Positions 46,407-54,670 of a stretch of 64,000 nucleotides of DNA are shown here, piece by piece (the first letter of the stretch is position 1; each line of letters opens with the position of its first letter). A program made the translations under genes and the position numbers. Source of the stretch: Streptococcus sp. M334 (GTDB taxonomy: Bacteria > Bacillota > Bacilli > Lactobacillales > Streptococcaceae); the NCBI RefSeq assembly GCF_000187745.1, contig NZ_GL732488.1, positions 179,415 through 243,414 of the forward strand. Reading direction: 5' to 3'. The notes under the pieces are model-generated. The model was not told the origin of the DNA. It saw only the letters and a program-made list of their open reading frames with translations, and did not search any database.

Positions 46407-47048
46407 CTAATTTATGTTCCCATATTTTCTATACATTATCCATTTATAAATTGATTGCGTAGTATGAGCAATTTTATCAAGGTGATGAATAATATCTAAA
46501 GCACCAATTACTTCAGAAACGTTCCCATCATCTTCAAATATGTAATTCATTATTTTCTTTTCAATATTTATACTAAGCTCTTCTATCTCATTCTGTTTTT
46601 GTATAACAACCATATCTAAACATCCAGATTGTTCCTCTCTATAACAAGATATAGCCCTATTCATATGCAGTCCGATAACTTCATGAAGTATTTTTATTTC
46701 TGAAATAATTTTCTTCAAAATTTCATTATTTTGAATAATCTGTAGATTTTTTAAAATTTCAACAATTCTATCCCCAATACGTTCAATGTCAGTTGATATT
46801 TTTATTACACTAATAATTCTTCTTAAGTCATATGAAACAGGATGTTGTAAACAAATTAACTCATATCCTTTTTTATCAATATTTAGAACTGACTCATTTA
46901 TGATTAAATCTTCTTTAATCAATTCTACTCGTTCTTCATTTGGTAAATATTCAAATAACTTCTCGTATTTATCAAGCACAGATACCCAAATGGTCTCTAA
47001 ATTATTTGATAATTCTATAATTTCATTTTCTAAATATAACCTTAACAT
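46407..47048 (-). CDS. PhoU-like domain protein
   Basis: A 213-residue helical protein with two three-helix halves. The PhoU metal motif is visible once clearly (DLRRIISVIKISTDIERIGDR, about 74-94) and once weakly (VIGALDIIHHLDKIAHTTQ). PhoU proteins control phosphate uptake and signalling, but no Pst genes are near. It lies between a phosphatase and galT in the pfbA operon. Confidence 0.82.
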   Translation of the reverse strand: MLRLYLENEIIELSNNLETIWVSVLDKYEKLFEYLPNEERVELIKEDLIINESVLNIDKKGYELICLQHPVSYDLRRIISVIKISTDIERIGDRIVEILKNLQIIQNNEILKKIISEIKILHEVIGLHMNRAISCYREEQSGCLDMVVIQKQNEIEELSINIEKKIMNYIFEDDGNVSEVIGALDIIHHLDKIAHTTQSIYKWIMYRKYGNIN

Positions 47049-47105
47049 TTAGGTACCTCTTCTTAACAAAGTTCAATAGTAACAATTAATATTTTAAACA
47101 ATATA

Positions 47106-47852
47106 TCAAACATCAATAACTAGAATACTTGCATCATCCTTCTTTCCATAGATTGGATCAATAGCAGAAGAATTAAATCTCATCTTAATTAACTCTTCAA
47201 AAGTCTTATTTTGATTATTTTGATAGAATTCATAAAAGCCATCGCTCATTAAAACAATTTGTTCACTAGTAACATCTATTTGATTAATAATAGCATGGTC
47301 TAAAAATCTCTCATCCAACGAATCTATCCAGTACCCACTCGGTTGATTAGATAATTTTCTGATTTTTTGTAAAATAATTTTTTTATTTAAAGCACTATTT
47401 GTACCAATTGAATCTTTTATCTCATTTTTTCCTTTTTCAAATAAGTTATCTACTCTATGATCAGTTATTTCCATTTCGTTTACTAACATGACGCAGTCAC
47501 CTAGCATCATATACTCCAACTTTTTTTCTGAAAGTTTAGCAAATATAAAAGCAAATGTTGGTAAGCGATAATACTCTGTTAATTCATATGAGTTTAAACC
47601 GATTTCATCTTTAACCTCGAGTAAAGCAGTTTCAAATATTTGTTTAAGAGTTTTTGATTCTTTACAATTAACCGACAAACTTTCTGATAAAATATGTACA
47701 ACTTCTGAGACTGAATAACCTATCTCCTCTTTAGAATTATATAAATCTGTAGCTCCATCGATAATCCAAAAATACTGATTTTGTGAACCTACAGTATCCT
47801 CATTTTCTACAGAACTTCCTTGTATCGAACAAATTTTATTTATCTTTACCAT
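47106..47852 (-). CDS. PP2C-like serine/threonine phosphatase family protein
   Basis: A 248-residue protein with PP2C motifs: NEDTVG (first metal Asp/Glu region), WIIDGATDL, LGDCVMLV, MSDGFYEFY and GKKDDASILVIDV. All the usual metal-binding aspartates appear to be present. It overlaps the end of pfbA by 17 bases. The substrate is unknown; it is distinct from the housekeeping PhpP partner of StkP. Confidence 0.8.
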   Translation of the reverse strand: MVKINKICSIQGSSVENEDTVGSQNQYFWIIDGATDLYNSKEEIGYSVSEVVHILSESLSVNCKESKTLKQIFETALLEVKDEIGLNSYELTEYYRLPTFAFIFAKLSEKKLEYMMLGDCVMLVNEMEITDHRVDNLFEKGKNEIKDSIGTNSALNKKIILQKIRKLSNQPSGYWIDSLDERFLDHAIINQIDVTSEQIVLMSDGFYEFYQNNQNKTFEELIKMRFNSSAIDPIYGKKDDASILVIDV

Positions 47853-49914
47853 AATACTTCAACCCTTTTAGTGTCAAAAGTAAACCAATTCCTGTCACTG
47901 TTAAGAATAGTTCCATAATCTTGTTCGAACCAGTCTTTGGTAATTTTTGTTTTACATCTACTATTTCTTTAGATTTATTAATATGATTTTCAGTTTCTCT
48001 GCCATCTCCAACTATTTTATAGTTTACTTCTTCTGTCTTATTATCTTGTTTATTGTCGATCTTGTCATTCATTTGTCTATTATCTTTACTTGAGTTAAAC
48101 TCTCCGTTCTTCTGGTTACTATCAATTACATTATTTGAATTAGATTGTTTTTCCTCTTTGTTTTTTTCTTTTTCGTTTTTATCACTTAAATTATTTGTTA
48201 CAATTTTGTAAAGCCCATTCTCCGTTACAATATTGAAATTACCATCGCTATCACGTATAACAGGTTCTTTCTCATTTGCATTAGATTTGATGAATGATAT
48301 ATACTTACCGGATAAATTATAAAATTGGTTATTTAAAACGGTTATTTTACCCTTTGAATCCTCAATAACAATTCCTTCTTTACCACCGAATATACTATTC
48401 TCTGAGACTACTAAATTATCACTAACTCGTAATAATTCAATATTTGGTTGTTCTGTTTCCTTAGAATTATTATTAATTACATTTTTTGTTACAGTAATAT
48501 CTGATACTTTTCCTAAATATTCTGCACTATCTTTTGCAACTCGTATCGCTTTTGTTTTAGGATCGGCAATATTAAATATATTTTCGGCGATAACCACCTG
48601 TTTATTTAAATCTAATAGGTCTTTAGTGTTTTTATAGCTATAAGCATTTACTAAAGCTGCTCCGCTTTCTCGATAATGTACACTCTCTCCTTTAACTTTC
48701 TTATCAAAGCGATTTCCTTTGATTAATACATCAGTGAATCCTGTAAAACGTACACCTGCATACATCATGTTATCAAAATGATTATTTAAAATTTTAATAT
48801 TAGAGGGGTTCTGTGTCGACAATGTTTGATAGTGTGTGCCAATTGCTGTTACTAATTCCCCAGATTTATCACTTTTGCCAAAATAGGAATTTTGAATAGT
48901 CACATTTTCAGATTTTTTCCCATCATCATTCAAGGCATAAGGAAAACCTTTTCTAGTTAATGGTTCAATCTGAATGCTCTCCTTACTTATGATTTGCCCA
49001 TCCTTCATCGTTTTGGGTAAGGCTTGCCCAAGAAAACGAGAATTATCAACTAATACATTTTTCGAACCTGCAATTTGAATAGCATGCCCTTGATAACTAT
49101 CCTTGAATGTTACATTTTTTATAGTTACGTTATTTGAATTCCCAATAGCAAATGCACCTGAAGAATTTATAAGTGGTAGATTTTTTGTTTTAGTTCCTTC
49201 TTCATTCAAAGCACCGTTCATATCAATAGTACCACCAGAATAACTAATATCTTCTGTTGGGCCCCATTCTACTTGCGCACCATCATCCGTAAATAAACCT
49301 GTCATAAAAACAATGGAAGGGTGATTCTTAATATTTATACCATTTAGAATTGTAGCTTTCTCATTCAATTCTAAGTGTGTATGACTTTTTAAAAAAACAA
49401 TTTCTTTTACTAAATAAGTTCCTTCAGGAAAATATACATTTCCTCCACCTAGTCCTTTAGCTGCAGCATCTATTGTATCTTGAATTGCTTGACGATCATC
49501 ATTAACTCCGTCACCTATTGCTCCATAATCTTTAACATTCAAAGCTACGTGTTCGTTCAGATTAGTACTTAAAATAGTATTCACTTCCATCCCAGAGATG
49601 TTACCAATCATAGTATCATTTGTTATATCAGGTTTATTTTGATTAATACTCACTCCTCCATTATTATCAGTACTTAAACTTGAATTGTTATCAAGACTGA
49701 GAGTATCAGAATGGGGTTCCGCAGATAATGATGTAGATGTGCTACTCAACAAAGAGTTCATTTGCATATTATCTTTAGACGAAGAAGTTTCACCAACTAC
49801 TTCATTAGCTAAAACACTTTGTGTTCCAATAAATAAAACCGCTAAGAGAACTGAGCAAACTCCCACCTTAGACTTACGAATAGAGAAAACCTCATTTTGT
49901 TGAAAAGATTTCAT
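47836..49914 (-). CDS. pfbA: Plasmin- and fibronectin-binding surface protein PfbA
   Basis: A 692-residue LPXTG protein. Signal with FSIRKSKVG (YSIRK-type) and likely cleavage after VLA (about 36); Ser/Thr-rich stretch to about 125; right-handed beta-helix (LNVKDYGAIGDGVNDDRQAI at its start, then PbH1-type turns such as NVTIKNVTF, NVTIQNSYF, NIKILNNHF) to about 555; Lys/Glu/Asn-rich spacer; LPKTG at 658-662 with hydrophobic tail. Homologue is a known adhesin with a pectate-lyase-like fold. Start chosen for GGAGGCTAAT. First gene of an operon with PP2C, PhoU, galT, galE. Confidence 0.92.
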   Translation of the reverse strand: MKSFQQNEVFSIRKSKVGVCSVLLAVLFIGTQSVLANEVVGETSSSKDNMQMNSLLSSTSTSLSAEPHSDTLSLDNNSSLSTDNNGGVSINQNKPDITNDTMIGNISGMEVNTILSTNLNEHVALNVKDYGAIGDGVNDDRQAIQDTIDAAAKGLGGGNVYFPEGTYLVKEIVFLKSHTHLELNEKATILNGINIKNHPSIVFMTGLFTDDGAQVEWGPTEDISYSGGTIDMNGALNEEGTKTKNLPLINSSGAFAIGNSNNVTIKNVTFKDSYQGHAIQIAGSKNVLVDNSRFLGQALPKTMKDGQIISKESIQIEPLTRKGFPYALNDDGKKSENVTIQNSYFGKSDKSGELVTAIGTHYQTLSTQNPSNIKILNNHFDNMMYAGVRFTGFTDVLIKGNRFDKKVKGESVHYRESGAALVNAYSYKNTKDLLDLNKQVVIAENIFNIADPKTKAIRVAKDSAEYLGKVSDITVTKNVINNNSKETEQPNIELLRVSDNLVVSENSIFGGKEGIVIEDSKGKITVLNNQFYNLSGKYISFIKSNANEKEPVIRDSDGNFNIVTENGLYKIVTNNLSDKNEKEKNKEEKQSNSNNVIDSNQKNGEFNSSKDNRQMNDKIDNKQDNKTEEVNYKIVGDGRETENHINKSKEIVDVKQKLPKTGSNKIMELFLTVTGIGLLLTLKGLKYYGKDK

Positions 49915-49978
49915 ATTAGCCTCCAATTAAAAATATTATGTCCTAATTTAATATTCATATAAATTCCATACCAGAAAA

Positions 49979-50029
49979 TGACACCGCTGTCATTTTCTTT
50001 ATAATATATTTTTAAATCAAAATTGTCAA
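49979..50029 (-). promoter_or_regulatory. Promoter and LacI-type operator of pfbA operon
   Basis: Minus strand: -35 TTGACA (50029-50024), 17 bases, -10 TATTAT (50006-50001). TGACACCGCTGTCA (49979-49992), within AAAATGACACC / GGTGTCATTTT-like symmetric flanks, lies over the start region. Thirteen of fourteen bases equal the operator at 43734, and spacing relative to the promoter is the same within a few bases. Confidence 0.75.
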
Positions 50030-50653
50030 GGAATAACACAATAAAATATCAAAATTGTGAAAGCGTGACCATTTATATATCTAACCATACTTCTAATAAT
50101 TCTTTAACCTTCCATTCAAAAGTGATTACTATCTTTCTTAGCTTGAACATAAAAATATCCTATTCACTGTATTTAAAGCATGTTGACATCTCGTAAAATA
50201 CTAATTTATAAATACAAGAACAAATATCTTGTCATGCAAGCATTCGCCAGGTATATTTACATGAATATCGTTCATATAGCGGATTGAAATCAAAACAATA
50301 CAATATATTTCTTAAATAGATTTTCTATAAAAGCTAGATTCAAGCTCTATAAAAATAGACGCAGTTCTTCTAAAATACTGGAATAGGACATATAAATCAT
50401 TGCAGACACGTGTTTTATAGATTATTTCAAAAGAATGACTAGAACATGAAAAATAGTCTCAAAACTTTGAACAATATTCTGAAAACAAAAAAGAAAGACG
50501 CGAGTTTCCACAACCTCATTCGTGGAAACTCGCGTCTTTCAAAAAATAGGGTGAATTGAAAACTAGAACAAGACACTACATTTTCTAAATGATGCCTAAT
50601 AAAAATTCTAAATGCTACACCAAATTGCTCACATCTCATTTCAAACCATACAG
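50030..50653. other. Gene-free stretch upstream of pfbA
   Basis: AT-rich and without a credible open frame. It may contain decayed mobile-element sequence between 50210 and 50440, but I cannot name it. A long perfect hairpin is listed separately. Confidence 0.5.
50487..50544. terminator. Long perfect hairpin, probable bidirectional terminator
   Basis: GAAAGACGCGAGTTTCCAC and its exact complement enclose a ten-base loop, with A-rich and T/A-rich flanks. The 19-pair stem is the strongest in the window and lies after the aminotransferase gene (read on the minus strand). Confidence 0.7.
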
Positions 50654-50757
50654 TATATTGAAACTATAAGAGTACACCTTTGCTTCTAAAATATTGCTAG
50701 AAATTAATTTGACTATCCTGATTGATTTGTCCTGTTTTTATTTCATTTTACTATAGG
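50654..50757 (+). repeat. RUP-like repeat
   Basis: About 104 bases from TATATTGAAACTATAAGAG to ATTTTACTATA, with the internal TGCTAGAAATTAATTTGAC block shared with 757-864. Length and ends fit the pneumococcal RUP family. Confidence 0.6.
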
Positions 50758-50835
50758 ACTTTCAATTGAAAACAACAGTTTTACACTCAATTAGACTTTT
50801 TAGAAACAGAATCACTATTACTTGACTGTAGTTTG

Positions 50836-52062
50836 TCATTTTTTTGATGAAACTAGTACTTTTTCAGAAACTGTTTTGAAAGTCTCAATGATATAGTCTA
50901 CTTCTTCATCGCTTAATTTAGTGTGAAGAGGGAGCGTAATTTCATTTTCAAAGAAGGCATAGGCCTTAGGATAGTTGGCTATATCAAAGCCAAGATTCTT
51001 GTAGGCGGTCAACAGAGGAAGCGGTTTGTAGTGCACATTACTTGCAATTCCTGCTTTAGCCAATTCTTGGATGATAAGATTGCGTTCTTCTAAGCTTGCT
51101 CCTTCTACATGGGTGATGTAGAGGTGGCGGCATGATTCAACTGTATCAGTCTTGTGTGCCAATGGATGGATACGAGAACCTGCAAAACCACAATCATAGC
51201 GGTCCACAATGTCCTTACGACGTTCTAGCAAACCAGCGTAACGATCCAATTGTACCAAACCAAGCGAAGCCATGATATCGGTCATATTGCACTTGTAGGC
51301 TGGTGTGACAATATCGTATTCCCAAGAACCCAGTTGCATCTTAGCTAAAGCATCCTTAGTTTGTCCATGAAGGGAAAGAATTTGGAATTCCTTGTACATT
51401 TCTTCGTCATCAATCGCTGGATTGGCTTTCCAAGTAGCACTTCCTCCCTCGGCTGTTGTAAAATTCTTAACAGCATGGAATGAGAAAGAAGTAAAGTCAG
51501 CGATAGAACCAGCTGGTTGTCCTTTATATGTAGATCCCAAAGCATGGGCACTATCAGAAACAATGACAATACGGTTAAAGGCTTTTTGCCACTTGCTTGA
51601 AGCGGTAAAGAGATCACGTTTCTTCTCCACTACATGGAACAAACGGCCGTAGTCGCAAACAATCCCTGCGAGCTCTACTGGGATGATCACCTTGGTCTTT
51701 TCAGTGATAGCTTGCTCCAGCAGGTCATAATCCATCTCAAAAGTATCTGCTTGGATATCCACCATGACAGGGGTCGCTCCTACGTGAGTGATGACACTAC
51801 ATGAAGCTGTATAAGTCATGGCTGGAACGATGACTTCATCACCAGGTCCCACTTCCAAGACGCGCAAAATCAACTCAAGAGCGGCAGTCGCAGAATTTAG
51901 GCAGACAGTCTTGGGTGTCTGTGTGTATTGAGACAAGCGACGCTCCAGTTCTTTGGTCTTAGGACCTGTTGTAATCCAACCAGAACGCAGGGTATCCGCT
52001 ACTTCAGCAATTTCTGCTTCCGTAATATCGGGTGGTGAAAATGGAATATTGTAATTTGGCAT
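50836..52062 (-). CDS. DegT/DnrJ/EryC1-type sugar aminotransferase (AATGal pathway)
   Basis: A 408-residue PLP enzyme: PLP-contact regions SATAALELIL and IVSDSAHALGSTYKG and the Schiff-base Lys in FSFHAVKNFTTAEGG (about 191). It should aminate UDP-4-keto-6-deoxy-GlcNAc. In S. pneumoniae the homologue, paired with the sugar transferase next to it, is assigned to making UDP-AATGal for teichoic acid. Start behind AAAGGAG. Unlike many sugar-aminotransferase genes it is not within a capsule locus. Confidence 0.88.
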   Translation of the reverse strand: MPNYNIPFSPPDITEAEIAEVADTLRSGWITTGPKTKELERRLSQYTQTPKTVCLNSATAALELILRVLEVGPGDEVIVPAMTYTASCSVITHVGATPVMVDIQADTFEMDYDLLEQAITEKTKVIIPVELAGIVCDYGRLFHVVEKKRDLFTASSKWQKAFNRIVIVSDSAHALGSTYKGQPAGSIADFTSFSFHAVKNFTTAEGGSATWKANPAIDDEEMYKEFQILSLHGQTKDALAKMQLGSWEYDIVTPAYKCNMTDIMASLGLVQLDRYAGLLERRKDIVDRYDCGFAGSRIHPLAHKTDTVESCRHLYITHVEGASLEERNLIIQELAKAGIASNVHYKPLPLLTAYKNLGFDIANYPKAYAFFENEITLPLHTKLSDEEVDYIIETFKTVSEKVLVSSKK

Positions 52063-52104
52063 TGATTTGCTCCTTTTATCTGTACTCATTTTCTCATGAC
52101 TACT

Positions 52105-52797
52105 TTATTTTAGCACTTCAAACACGGTTTGAAACATGATTTTGATGTCTCCAAGGAAACTAAACTCTCGGAGATAGGCAAGGTTATAGCGCATCTTTTC
52201 AGGCAGGACGTGTTCGACATAGGCCTGGTCAACTGACAAACCTTTCTCCGTCATTTGACTGATGATAGTATCCTCATCCTTGTAGTGAATGCTGGCTGGA
52301 GAGGTAATTCCTGCTGGCAAGAGCAAGGTCGCCATCATTTCAGGGCTATACTGCTCTGTGTAGCGTGGCACTTCAGGTCGTGTACCGACAAAGGACATTT
52401 CGCCTTTAAGGACATTGACCAGCTGAGGCAGTTCATCCAAGCGCACACGGCGGATAAAATTCCCAACCTTGGTAATACGGCTATCGTTAGCAGAAGTCAC
52501 CAGACTTCCTTTTTTATCCGCATCCGTCACCATGGTACGGAACTTCCAAATCTTGAACCGACGGTTGTACTGGGTCACGCGCTCTTGCTTGTAAATCACT
52601 GGCCCCTTGCTATCCAACTTGATCCAAATGCTCAAGATGAGAAAGATGGGAGAGGTCAGAACCAGCAAGACCAAGGCCAGAACCCAGTCCAAGCAACGCT
52701 TAAAAATCAGCGAACCCTTCCTTTTAGAGACAAGCTGGTAGTAAGACTCAACCTCGCTTGATTTCATTTCCACGGGCAAGTCTTCCCATTTCAGCAT
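52105..52797 (-). CDS. Initiating sugar transferase (undecaprenyl-phosphate, teichoic acid)
   Basis: A 230-residue polyprenyl-phosphate hexose-1-P transferase: one N-terminal membrane segment (about 33-58), then KQERVTQYNRRFKIWKFRTM and DELPQLVNVLKGEMSFVGTRPE. It lacks the extra membrane domain of WbaP, so it is the short form. Homologue is the proposed AATGal-1-P transferase that begins teichoic acid repeat synthesis. It precedes the aminotransferase by 42 bases. Confidence 0.88.
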   Translation of the reverse strand: MLKWEDLPVEMKSSEVESYYQLVSKRKGSLIFKRCLDWVLALVLLVLTSPIFLILSIWIKLDSKGPVIYKQERVTQYNRRFKIWKFRTMVTDADKKGSLVTSANDSRITKVGNFIRRVRLDELPQLVNVLKGEMSFVGTRPEVPRYTEQYSPEMMATLLLPAGITSPASIHYKDEDTIISQMTEKGLSVDQAYVEHVLPEKMRYNLAYLREFSFLGDIKIMFQTVFEVLK

Positions 52798-52905
52798 GCT
52801 GTTTCTCCTTTGTTTTTACTATACTATTTGTCAACATTTTTCATTATACCACAAAATGGAAAAGGCGGTGAAAGAAATCTGTAATTTGAAGGATTTCCTT
52901 CTTAT

Positions 52906-52927
52906 GCTCAATGAAAATCAACGAGTA
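52906..52927. repeat. BOX vestige
   Basis: CTCAATGAAAATCAA followed directly by CGAGTATTA resembles the two outer ends of a BOX element joined with the middle lost. Short; could be chance. Confidence 0.3.
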
Positions 52928-54670
52928 TTAGACCATGGCCCCTGCTTGCAAGCTATACATCTTGTGATAGGTTCCTCCTAGAGCCAAGAGTTCCTCATGG
53001 GTTCCACTCTCGATAATGCGCCCCTTGTCCAAGACATAGATGCAGTTGGCATCTTGGATGGTAGAAAGACGGTGGGCGATGGCAATGGTTGTCCGTCCCT
53101 GTCTCATCTTAGCCAGAGAAGCTTGAACCAGACTTTCTGTTTCAGAGTCAATATTGGCTGTCGCTTCATCCAAAATCAGAATTTTAGGCTGACTGGCGAC
53201 TGTTCTAGCAAAGGCAAGAAGCTGGCGTTGACCAGTAGAGAAGCTCGAACCACGCTCAGACACAGGGGAGTTATACCCCTGAGGAAGATCTTGAATAAAG
53301 GAATCTGCATCCACGAAGCTAGCTGCAGCCTGTACCTGCTCATCACTGATTTCTTGGTACATGGCGATATTGGACTTAATGGTCCCATGATAGAGGAAGG
53401 GATCCTGCAAGACTAGACCGATGTTTTTTCTCAGCTCTTCCTGACTGTAGTCCCGGATATCCACATCATCCAAGAGAACTCGCCCTGACTGAAATTCATA
53501 AAAGCGCATGAGAACATTGATAATAGACGATTTCCCTGAACCTGTATGACCCACAAAAGCAATGGTTTCACCCCTGTTAACAGAGAAAGAAATGTCATCC
53601 AGAATCGGATGTTTGCCATCATAAGAGAAACATACATGTTCAAAACGGATATTGCCTTCTTTGATCTCGGCCTGTCCATTTTCTTGAAGAGGCTCATAGG
53701 TCCTCTCATCAATCAAGGCAAAGACACGACCTGCAGACACCATAGACGTTTGAAGGGTCGAAAAATTTTGCGTCACTTCAATCAAGGGGTCAAAAAGGCG
53801 GTTGATATACTGAATAAAGGCATACATGGTCCCTGCTGTTATTCCCAGATAAAGGCCACGATAGCCAAAATAGGCCATTAAAACTGCATATCCTAGGAGT
53901 TTCAGCAAACTCATGGCAGGGCGCAAAAAGAGGGCATCCAAGGCTACAGAACGGTTGGCATAGACCAAGTGTTCTTGGTTGATTTCATCAAATTCTGCCT
54001 GCAGGCGCTTCTCTTGATTAAAGGCCTGGATAATCCTGATTCCCTCGATGTTTTCAGCCAGCTTGCTATTGATATCTGACAAGAGACTTCTGGTTTTCTC
54101 AATGATTTTCACTGATTTTTTCCGATAGAGATTGACCAAAAGGAAAATCAAGGGGAGAAAGAGCAAGACTAAAACTGTTAAACGAAAATCCAACACCAAC
54201 ATAGTATAAAGCGTTGTCAGAAAGATAAAAACTGCTGAGATAAAGCTAGATAAAATCCCCGAAAACATATCACTGATAGTCTCGGTGTCATTTGTCAAAC
54301 GAGAGACAATGGAGCCTGCTGGCGTCTTGTCAAAATAAGACATGCCCAGCTTCTCCATATTGGAAAAGGCATCGCGACGAATATCCCTAACAATACTATA
54401 GGACACACGTGCAAAGAGAAGATTACCGACATACTGAACTACAGTTTGTAGGATATAAAGGCCATAGTAGACCAGCAAAACGGTCACAGCGAGTTGGTTG
54501 AGATTGCTGAGATACTGGTCTATAAAGTGGGAGGCAACCAGAGGAATGACGCTTTTAATGACCGTAGTCGCGAGGAGAAAACTGAGTGCCAAAAAGGTCA
54601 GGAGTCCATAGGGCTTAAGATAGGACACCAAGCGCTTCAATACAGCCCATTGTTCTTTCTTATTCTGCAT
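52928..54670 (-). CDS. ABC exporter subunit (catalytic-site partner)
   Basis: A 580-residue half-transporter: six membrane segments in 1-310, Walker A GHTGSGKSS (about 369), signature FSTGQ instead of LSGGQ (about 474), Walker B LILDEA with the catalytic Glu. A degenerate signature in one subunit and a degenerate Walker B in its partner is typical of heterodimeric exporters of the LmrCD/BmrCD type. Overlaps the partner gene by 11 bases. Likely exports drugs, lipids or peptides. Confidence 0.9.
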   Translation of the reverse strand: MQNKKEQWAVLKRLVSYLKPYGLLTFLALSFLLATTVIKSVIPLVASHFIDQYLSNLNQLAVTVLLVYYGLYILQTVVQYVGNLLFARVSYSIVRDIRRDAFSNMEKLGMSYFDKTPAGSIVSRLTNDTETISDMFSGILSSFISAVFIFLTTLYTMLVLDFRLTVLVLLFLPLIFLLVNLYRKKSVKIIEKTRSLLSDINSKLAENIEGIRIIQAFNQEKRLQAEFDEINQEHLVYANRSVALDALFLRPAMSLLKLLGYAVLMAYFGYRGLYLGITAGTMYAFIQYINRLFDPLIEVTQNFSTLQTSMVSAGRVFALIDERTYEPLQENGQAEIKEGNIRFEHVCFSYDGKHPILDDISFSVNRGETIAFVGHTGSGKSSIINVLMRFYEFQSGRVLLDDVDIRDYSQEELRKNIGLVLQDPFLYHGTIKSNIAMYQEISDEQVQAAASFVDADSFIQDLPQGYNSPVSERGSSFSTGQRQLLAFARTVASQPKILILDEATANIDSETESLVQASLAKMRQGRTTIAIAHRLSTIQDANCIYVLDKGRIIESGTHEELLALGGTYHKMYSLQAGAMV

